64,000 nucleotides of DNA from Ramlibacter agri (GTDB taxonomy: Bacteria > Pseudomonadota > Gammaproteobacteria > Burkholderiales > Burkholderiaceae_C): the NCBI RefSeq assembly GCF_012927085.1, contig NZ_JABBFX010000001.1, positions 3,658,001 to 3,722,000 of the forward strand, read 5' to 3'. Below the pieces are notes generated by a model. It saw only the letters and a list, made by a program, of their open reading frames with translations. It ran no database searches and was not told the origin of the DNA. The position numbers and the translations under genes were made by a program. Within the stretch, counting starts at the first letter, position 1, and each line of letters starts with the position of its first letter. Below, in pieces: positions 58,846-64,000 of the stretch.

Positions 58846-59274
58846 CTACTTGGCCCCGGCCTGCGCCGAGGACTGGGTGGCGAAGGTGATCTGCGTCAGG
58901 CCGATGCGGCGCGCCGCTTCCATCACCGTGATCACCGACTGGTGGGTCGCGGTGGCGTCGGCGCTGATGATCACCACCGATTCCTTGCCGGCCTTGGCGG
59001 CTTCGGTCAGCGCCTCGGCCAGGGCTTCGGTGCTGCGGCCGGACACCGGCTGCTTGTTGACCATGTAGCGGCCGTCGGCGGAGACGGCCACCACCACTTC
59101 CTTGGGATAGTCGCGCTGGGCTTCGGTGTCCGCCACCGGCAGCCGCAACTGCATTTCGGTGAACTTGCTGTAGGTGGTGGTCAGCATCAGGAAGATGAGG
59201 ATCACCAGCAGCACGTCGATGAACGGGATCAGGTTGATCTCCGGTTCATCCTTGGGACGGGGGCGGAAGTTCAT
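58846..59274 (-). CDS. exbD: ExbD/TolR-type biopolymer transport protein
   Basis: Protein of 142 residues with a short cytoplasmic N-terminus (PRPKDEPEINLIPFIDVLLVILIFLML, one membrane helix with the conserved Asp) and a periplasmic domain. It works with ExbB as a proton-driven energiser of outer-membrane transport through TonB, or of the Tol system. Its ATG overlaps the exbB stop as ATGA. Confidence 0.92.
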   Translation of the reverse strand: MNFRPRPKDEPEINLIPFIDVLLVILIFLMLTTTYSKFTEMQLRLPVADTEAQRDYPKEVVVAVSADGRYMVNKQPVSGRSTEALAEALTEAAKAGKESVVIISADATATHQSVITVMEAARRIGLTQITFATQSSAQAGAK

Positions 59275-59900
59275 GCCCGGCGCAAGGCAACCAGGTGGCG
59301 GGCGAAGCGTTCGGCGGCGAGTTCCAGCGTGAGCAGGTAGTCGTCGACGCGGCCGCGGAAGTAGCGCCAGAAGATCAGCGCCGGGATGGCGACGATCAGG
59401 CCGAAGGCGGTGTTGTACAGCGCGACCGAGATGCCGTGCGCCAGCTGGGCCGGGTTGCCGCCGGTGACGCTGCCGGCCGACTGCGAGCCGAAGATCTCGA
59501 TCATGCCGATCACCGTGCCCAGCAGGCCGAGCAGTGGCGCGGCCGAGGCGATGGTGGCCAGCGCGTTCAGGTAGCGCTCCAGCCGGTGGGCGACGGCCCG
59601 GCCGGTCTGCTCCATGTTGGCGCGCAGGTCGGCTTCGGTGCAGCGCGGGTCGGCGTTCAGGGCGCGAAAGCCGCTGGCCAGCACTTCACCCAGGGCCGAG
59701 TTCTGCTCGAGCTGGGAGACGACGTCGGGGGAAGGGACCGAGACTCGGGAGACTGCGAGCGCTTCGTCCAGCAGTCGCGGCGGGGCGATCTTGGCCCGCT
59801 TCAGGCTCAGGAAGCGCTCGAAAATCAGCGCCAGGGCCAGGATGGAGCAGGCTACCAGCGGCCAGATCGGCCAGCCCGCGGCTTGTATGATCGAAAACAA
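59271..59900 (-). CDS. exbB: MotA/TolQ/ExbB proton channel protein
   Basis: Inner-membrane protein of 209 residues with three membrane segments; ATIASAAPLLGLLGTVIGMIE and ISVALYNTAFGLIVAIPALI are the conserved pore helices. I set the start at TTG 59898-59900 because GGAGG lies seven bases before it; longer alternatives reach 59939 but lack a ribosome site. It heads the LPS/export block. Confidence 0.9.
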   Translation of the reverse strand: MFSIIQAAGWPIWPLVACSILALALIFERFLSLKRAKIAPPRLLDEALAVSRVSVPSPDVVSQLEQNSALGEVLASGFRALNADPRCTEADLRANMEQTGRAVAHRLERYLNALATIASAAPLLGLLGTVIGMIEIFGSQSAGSVTGGNPAQLAHGISVALYNTAFGLIVAIPALIFWRYFRGRVDDYLLTLELAAERFARHLVALRRA

Positions 59901-60205
59901 AGGGGGTCCTCCGCGGCAGGTTCCGCTGCTGAAAGGCACACTTGCGGCGCCTTGCGTGGGGCGGATTATCGCGGACTTGCCAGCTGTAGGACTCGAGCGC
60001 GTGGCCGTAGGACGACACTCACAAAAGCTGTGGATAACTTTGTTGAGAAAGCCCCCTCCACCCCGCCCGAACCCGCGCCAATACTGAGCCGTGACAGAAC
60101 GATGACGTTTTGAGCAGGAAAAAGCCCTTTGCTATCAATAGCTTGCATCGAGAAATCAGCGTCTGCGGCTAGGCCGCTGGGTCACTTGCCTGCTTCCTGC
60201 ACGCT
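59901..60205. other. Intergenic region between divergent exbB and xseA
   Basis: About 300 bp without a gene. It contains TGTGGATAA at 60029-60037, a perfect DnaA box on the minus strand, and a one-mismatch copy TGTGGATGA at 60205-60213 overlapping the xseA start. A small palindrome GCTATCAATAGC at 60131-60142 lies between them. No dnaA, dnaN or AT-rich unwinding region is present, so this is not oriC. Confidence 0.4.
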
Positions 60206-61555
60206 GTGGATGAATTTCCATCGGGTAAACCCTGGATCCTTCCTATTTTGCTGACTTCGCAATCCCCGTTTCCAGCGGTTACGCCTCGCATGTGGCAGGT
60301 TGGCGCGCTTTGCCGCGCCATTGCCGACGCGCTCGAGTCCCGCTTCAACCCCGTGTCCGTGCGCGGCGAGATCACCGGCTTTTCGCGCGCCGCCAGCGGC
60401 CACTGCTATTTCACGCTCAAGGATGCCCAGGGGCAGATCCGCTGCGCGATGTTCCGCCGCGCCGCCGGCCTGCTGCAGTTCCTGCCGCGCGACGGCGAAC
60501 TGGTCGAGGTGCAAGGGCGCCTCGGCGTCTATGAACCGCGCGGCGACCTGCAACTGATTGTGGAAAGCTTGCGGCGCGCCGGGCAGGGCGCGCTGTTCGA
60601 GCAGTTCCTGCGCATGAAGGCCAAGCTGGAGGCCGAAGGGCTGTTCGAGCCCGAGCGCAAGCGGCCGTTGCCGCTGCTGCCGCGCGGCATCGGCATCGTC
60701 ACCTCGCTGCAGGCCGCTGCGCTGCACGACGTGGTCACCTGCCTGCGGCGGCGCGCGCCGCATGTCCAGGTGGTCCTGGCGCCGGCGGCCGTGCAGGGCG
60801 CGCAGGCGCCGGGCGAACTGGTCGCCGGGCTCGAAGCGCTGTACCGCCAGGCCGACGCGGGAGCCATCGACCTCATCCTGCTGGTGCGCGGCGGCGGTTC
60901 CATCGAAGACCTCTGGGCCTTCAACGACGAACAGCTGGCCCGCACCATCGTGCGCAGCCCGGTGCCGCTGGTGAGCGGCGTGGGCCACGAGACCGACTTC
61001 ACCATCGCCGATTTCTGCGCCGACCTGCGCGCGCCGACGCCGACCGCGGCGGCGGAACTCGCCGCGCAGCCGCGCGACACCTGGCTGGGCGCGCTCGACC
61101 TCGCGGGCGAGCGCCTGCAGCAAGCGGCGTGGCGCCGGCTCGACCGTGCCAGCCAGCGTCTCGACGCCGCGGCGGCGCACCTCGGCCGGCCTTCGGCGCG
61201 CGCGGCGCAGCAGCACCTGCGCGTGGAACGCAGCGCGCAGCGCCTGCGCCATGCGCTTGCGCTGCGCGTGCAGCGCGGGCGCGATGCGCTGGCGGTTGCC
61301 GGCACGCGCTACCAAAGCGCGGCAGCGGACCGCCTCGCGCGCGCGGACCAGCGGCTCGACCGCATCGACCTGCGACTGCAGTTGCTGGACCCGCGGCTCG
61401 TGCTGCAGCGTGGCTACGCGCTGCTGACCGATCGCGCATCGGGGCGCCCGGTGACCGCTGTCGCGCAAGTCCAGGCGGGCCAGGAACTGCGCGCAGCCCT
61501 CGCGGATGGCGAGGTTGATGTGACCGTCGCGCCGGGCGCCTCGCCGCGCGCCTAG
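60206..61555 (+). CDS. xseA: Exodeoxyribonuclease VII large subunit
   Basis: Single-strand DNA exonuclease subunit of 449 residues. An OB-fold (SVRGEITGFSRAASGHCYFTLKD) is followed by a catalytic domain with GIGIVTSLQAAALHDVVT, LLVRGGGSIEDLWAFNDE and PLVSGVGHETDFTIADF, and a long coiled-coil C-terminal region. The GTG at 60206 gives a 29-residue leader before RMWQVGALCRAIADAL; ATG 60290 is a later alternative. The small subunit gene xseB is not in the window. Confidence 0.94.
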   Translation: MDEFPSGKPWILPILLTSQSPFPAVTPRMWQVGALCRAIADALESRFNPVSVRGEITGFSRAASGHCYFTLKDAQGQIRCAMFRRAAGLLQFLPRDGELVEVQGRLGVYEPRGDLQLIVESLRRAGQGALFEQFLRMKAKLEAEGLFEPERKRPLPLLPRGIGIVTSLQAAALHDVVTCLRRRAPHVQVVLAPAAVQGAQAPGELVAGLEALYRQADAGAIDLILLVRGGGSIEDLWAFNDEQLARTIVRSPVPLVSGVGHETDFTIADFCADLRAPTPTAAAELAAQPRDTWLGALDLAGERLQQAAWRRLDRASQRLDAAAAHLGRPSARAAQQHLRVERSAQRLRHALALRVQRGRDALAVAGTRYQSAAADRLARADQRLDRIDLRLQLLDPRLVLQRGYALLTDRASGRPVTAVAQVQAGQELRAALADGEVDVTVAPGASPRA

Positions 61556-61558
61556 AAT
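61553..61558 (+). promoter_or_regulatory. Candidate -10 element of sodB inside the xseA stop codon
   Basis: TAGAAT begins with the TAG stop of xseA. It is 40 bases before the sodB ATG, giving a short leader with GAGGAAAG as ribosome site. The same hexamer precedes icd and the FimV-like gene. Confidence 0.4.
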
Positions 61559-61598
61559 CGGGCACGTTCGATAACCACCCAACGAGGAAAGAAGAGCC

Positions 61599-62180
61599 AT
61601 GGAACACGTCCTGCCCCCGCTGCCGTACCCGATCGAGTCGCTGGCGCCCGCCTATTCGAAAGAGACCCTCGAGTACCACCACGGCAAGCACCACAAGGCC
61701 TACGTCGACAACCTGAACAAGCTGCAGGTCGGCACCGAGTTCGAGAACATGCCGCTGGAGGACATCGTCCGCAAGTCCTCGGGCGCCATTTACAACAACT
61801 CCGCCCAGATCTGGAACCACACCTTCTTCTGGAACTGCATGAAGCCCAACGGCGGCGGCGAGCCCACCGGCGCGCTGGCCCAGGCGATCAGCGCCAAGTG
61901 GGGCAGCTTCGCGGCCTTCAAGGAAGCCTTCGTCAAGTCCGCCGTCGGCAACTTCGGTTCCGGCTGGACCTGGCTGGTGAAGAAGGCCGACGGCAGCGTC
62001 GACATCGTCAACACCGGCGCCGCCGGCACGCCGCTGACCACCGCCGACCGCGCGCTGCTGACGGTGGACGTGTGGGAACACGCGTACTACATCGACTACC
62101 GCAACGCCCGCCAGAAGTTCGTCGAGACCTTCTTCGACAAGCTGGTGAACTGGGACTTCGCCGCCAAGAACTTTGGTTGA
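61599..62180 (+). CDS. sodB: Superoxide dismutase (iron type)
   Basis: Enzyme of 193 residues that removes superoxide. Metal ligands are His27 (EYHHGKHH), His74 (IWNHTFFW), Asp157 and His161 (TVDVWEHAYY); Gln70 before the second ligand is the Fe-type arrangement. No signal peptide. A strong terminator follows the stop. Confidence 0.96.
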   Translation: MEHVLPPLPYPIESLAPAYSKETLEYHHGKHHKAYVDNLNKLQVGTEFENMPLEDIVRKSSGAIYNNSAQIWNHTFFWNCMKPNGGGEPTGALAQAISAKWGSFAAFKEAFVKSAVGNFGSGWTWLVKKADGSVDIVNTGAAGTPLTTADRALLTVDVWEHAYYIDYRNARQKFVETFFDKLVNWDFAAKNFG

Positions 62181-62195
62181 CGTCTCGCATGAATG

Positions 62196-62222
62196 AAAAA
62201 GGCCGCTCACGCGGCCTTTTTC
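62196..62222. terminator. Bidirectional terminator between sodB and the DUF192 gene
   Basis: GGCCGC (62201-62206) and GCGGCC (62211-62216) are flanked by A5 and T5, so the hairpin works in both directions. The DUF192 stop codon (62221-62223) overlaps its edge. Confidence 0.85.
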
Positions 62223-62661
62223 ATTTGGCGAAGGGCTGGCCCGCGAGCACGGCTCCGGCCTTGATCCCCTTCTTGGCGAACCAGCCCTTGTTCATCTCCA
62301 GGACGTAGCGCACCGGCTCCCTGGAGCAGTGCGAGTCCTCGGTCTGGGGCTTCATGTCCTCGATGTTGACGATGCGGCCGTCGTCGGCGACGAAGGCGAC
62401 CGACAGCGGCAACAGGGTGTTCTTCATCCAGAAGCACTGCTGGCTCGGGTACTCGAACACGAACAGCATGCCTTCGTGCTGCGGCATGGACTTGCGGAAC
62501 ATCAGCCCGATCATGCGCTGCTCGTTGGTGGCGGCGACCTGGGCGTCGATCTGGTGCATGCCGGCGGACAGCTTCACCCGCGGCAGGTCCATCTGGGGCG
62601 CGTCCTGCGCCAGTGCGAGGGTGGCGGCGCAGGCCGCGGCCAGGGCAATCAGCTTCTTCAT
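62221..62661 (-). CDS. DUF192 family secreted protein
   Basis: The 146-residue product has a Sec signal peptide (MKKLIALAAACAATLALAQ) and a DUF192 core: EQRMIGLMFRKSMPQHEGMLFVF, QQCFWMKNTLLPLSVAFV and YVLEMNKGWFAKKGI. The family forms a small beta-barrel of unknown function. ATG 62659-62661 was chosen by the signal peptide. Confidence 0.9.
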   Translation of the reverse strand: MKKLIALAAACAATLALAQDAPQMDLPRVKLSAGMHQIDAQVAATNEQRMIGLMFRKSMPQHEGMLFVFEYPSQQCFWMKNTLLPLSVAFVADDGRIVNIEDMKPQTEDSHCSREPVRYVLEMNKGWFAKKGIKAGAVLAGQPFAK

Positions 62662-62690
62662 GGTGTGTATTGTGCGTCTTGCGCGAGGCC

Positions 62691-62720
62691 CCAAGAAAAA
62701 TGCCCGCACGCGGCGGGCAT
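62691..62720 (-). terminator. Terminator of the first Lys/Ala-rich gene
   Basis: On the minus strand ATGCCCGC (62713-62720) pairs with GCGGGCAT (62700-62707), followed by TTTTTCTT. It lies 20 bp after the stop at 62741. Confidence 0.7.
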
Positions 62721-62740
62721 CGTTCTCGCGAAGGCCTGGA

Positions 62741-62932
62741 TCAGGACTTCTTTTCTTCGGCCTTGGTTTCCTTCTTGGCCGAAGACTTGTGGGAGGACTT
62801 CTTCTTGTGGGTGGCCTTCTTCTCGGACTTGGCGGCCTTCGGCGCGGAAGCGTCGGCGGCGGGCGTGGTCTGGGCGAAGGCGCCGGTCACGGCGAAGGCG
62901 GAAACGAGCAGCGCGGCGAGCAGCTTGGTCAT
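62741..62932 (-). CDS. Small secreted Lys/Ala-rich protein (first paralogue)
   Basis: The 63-residue product has a signal peptide (TKLLAALLVSAFAVTGAFAQ) and a mature part made mainly of Lys, Ala, Ser and Glu, ending AEEKKS. It has no fold I recognise. AAAGGA before the ATG supports translation. A related gene lies about 160 bp upstream (63097-63354) with the same N-terminal pattern and the same end. Such basic, low-complexity periplasmic proteins are seen in acid- or stress-related contexts, but no role is shown here. Confidence 0.75.
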   Translation of the reverse strand: MTKLLAALLVSAFAVTGAFAQTTPAADASAPKAAKSEKKATHKKKSSHKSSAKKETKAEEKKS

Positions 62933-63051
62933 GGCGAATGAGTCCTTTCGGGAATGGTCCGGTTTTTCAGGAATGCATCCTCCCGCTATGCGGGAAGGCC
63001 CATCCGTAACGGCGGCTCACGCCAGGCGGTTGACAGGGATCGACCCCTAAA

Positions 63052-63078
63052 TGAAAAAGCCCGCCAGAGGCGGGCTTT
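63052..63078 (-). terminator. Terminator of the second Lys/Ala-rich gene
   Basis: GCCCGCC (63059-63065) and GGCGGGC (63069-63075) pair around AGA; on the minus strand TTTTT follows. It lies 19 bp after the stop at 63097. Confidence 0.75.
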
Positions 63079-63096
63079 GCACGAAGAGTGAGTCGA

Positions 63097-63354
63097 TTAC
63101 GACTTCTTCTCTTCCTTCTTCTCTTCGGTCTTGGCGGCTTCCTTCTTGGAGGCCTTCTTGTCAGCCTTGGCGGCCTTGGTGGCCTTCTTCTTTTCGGCCT
63201 TCGCTTCCTTCTTCGCTTCGGCCTTGGCCGGAGCGGCGGCGGCCGCGGGGGCGGCAGCGGCGGCGGGAGCAGCAGCCGGGGCGGCGGCGGGAGCTTGCGC
63301 GAACACGGCGGCGGACATCAGGCCGGCAACCAGGGCGGCGAGGAGCTTGCTCAT
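63097..63354 (-). CDS. Small secreted Lys/Ala-rich protein (second paralogue)
   Basis: The 85-residue product starts with a signal peptide (SKLLAALVAGLMSAAVFAQ), then an Ala/Pro run and a Lys/Ala/Glu-rich part ending TEEKKEEKKS. GAAGGA before ATG 63352-63354 supports the start; the frame extends upstream to 63699 only as a shadow of icd. It resembles the 62741 gene in both ends, and both have their own terminator, so a tandem duplication followed by divergence of the middle is likely. Confidence 0.75.
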   Translation of the reverse strand: MSKLLAALVAGLMSAAVFAQAPAAAPAAAPAAAAAPAAAAAPAKAEAKKEAKAEKKKATKAAKADKKASKKEAAKTEEKKEEKKS

Positions 63355-63486
63355 TGGAATCGTTCCTTCAGAGTGGATCGTTTTTGAAAACGCCCGTCGC
63401 GATATTGCGGCAGACACTTCCGAAACGCGGCAATGAAAGCGGCGGTTGACACTGCCCCGTAAAGATCGTGTGTGCGGTTCGCCGCT

Positions 63487-63492
63487 AGAATC
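63487..63492 (+). promoter_or_regulatory. Candidate -10 element of icd
   Basis: TAGAAT is followed by ten bases and then ATG 63503; no ribosome site is visible. The FimV-like gene has the identical hexamer and spacing, so both transcripts may be nearly leaderless. Confidence 0.35.
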
Positions 63493-63502
63493 TTCGCCAC
63501 AA

Positions 63503-64000
63503 TGGCTTACCAGCATATCCAGGTCCCCGCGGAGGGCCAGAAGATCACGGTCAACGCCGACATGTCCCTGAACGTGCCGGACCAGCCGATCATCCCTTAC
63601 ATCGAGGGCGACGGCACCGGGGTCGACATCACGCCGGTCATGCTGAAGGTCGTGGATGCCGCGGTGGAACATGCCTACCGCGGCAAGCGCAGGATCCACT
63701 GGATGGAGATGTTCGCCGGCGAGAAGGCCACGCGCGTCTACGGGCCCGACGTCTGGCTGCCGGACGAGACGCTGCAGGCCGCGCGCGAATATGTCCTCTC
63801 CATCAAGGGCCCGCTGACCACGCCGGTGGGCGGCGGCATCCGTTCGCTGAACGTGGCCCTGCGCCAGCAGCTGGATCTCTATGTCTGCCTGCGCCCGGTG
63901 CAGTACTTCAAGGGCGTGCCTTCGCCGCTGAAGGAGCCGGAGAAGACCAACATGGTGATCTTCCGCGAGAACTCGGAAGACATCTACGCCGGCATCGAGT
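63503..64000 (+). CDS. icd: Isocitrate dehydrogenase (NADP), N-terminal part
   Basis: The first 166 codons of a TCA-cycle enzyme that decarboxylates isocitrate to 2-oxoglutarate. [42 protein letters not shown] and [15 protein letters not shown] are the family's substrate and cofactor regions; the Ser in GGGIRSLN is the phosphorylation-site Ser of E. coli-type enzymes. The gene continues beyond the window. Confidence 0.95.

Noticed and set aside
60029..60037. Replication origin
   Set aside because: Only one perfect DnaA box, no AT-rich region and no origin genes nearby.

Overview
The window is GC-rich, gene-dense chromosomal DNA from a betaproteobacterium of the order Burkholderiales, most likely Comamonadaceae. 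Ramlibacter or Variovorax-like is an inference from gene content and protein style, not a measured placement. Supporting signs are the exbB-exbD-lpxK-trm112-kdsB-adk block, xseA-sodB, the box benzoyl-CoA genes, a Bug-type receptor remnant and short palindromic repeats at gene ends. I see no phage, insertion sequence or CRISPR array.

Layout. 1-3216: the tail of a flavin reductase-like gene, a Fic AMPylator with an operator-like repeat array, and azoR divergent from a LysR regulator. 3269-17110: one compact minus-strand operon, glgB-glgC-glgX-treZ-malQ/treY-glgA, in which neighbours overlap or abut. It can make glycogen-type glucan and turn it into trehalose by TreYZ; malQ and treY are one reading frame. 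17284-30112: an aromatic-acid block with a branched-chain-type ABC transporter, benzoate-CoA ligase, a flavodoxin, and divergently boxR-boxC-boxB, then a TRAP permease pair facing boxB. No boxA is in view. 30131-31693: a chemoreceptor.

31898-36181: two tRNA genes, Pro(TGG) and Arg(TCT), enclose three tightly coupled genes. These are a SecA-like ATPase that lacks the preprotein cross-linking domain and the C-terminal scaffold, a SAM methyltransferase, and a UPF0489 (arginase-like) protein with a TPR-like tail. I regard this as the best candidate for an undescribed system. 36202-38251: a fasciclin protein, an RskA-like anti-sigma factor and an ECF sigma factor, with matching promoter motifs before the sigma and fasciclin genes. 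38330-39070: decayed fragments of a Bug receptor and an amidohydrolase.

39077-54343: rdgC, an MFS exporter, a GST, a small acyl-CoA degradation cluster (hydroxyacyl-CoA dehydrogenase, enoyl-CoA hydratase, Crp-type regulator, phosphotransferase, acyl-CoA dehydrogenase, ASCH protein), a FimV-like protein, a second MFS, a hydroxyacid dehydrogenase and a DUF1993 protein. 54459-64000: lexA with two SOS boxes, asparaginase, adk, kdsB, trm112, lpxK, exbD, exbB, xseA, sodB, a DUF192 protein, two related Lys/Ala-rich secreted mini-proteins, and the start of icd.

Many start codons had to be set by hand: GTG or TTG with a good ribosome site (azoR, GST, exbB, one MFS), or ATG/GTG just after a -10-like TAGAAT or TATAGT, which suggests leaderless or near-leaderless transcripts.
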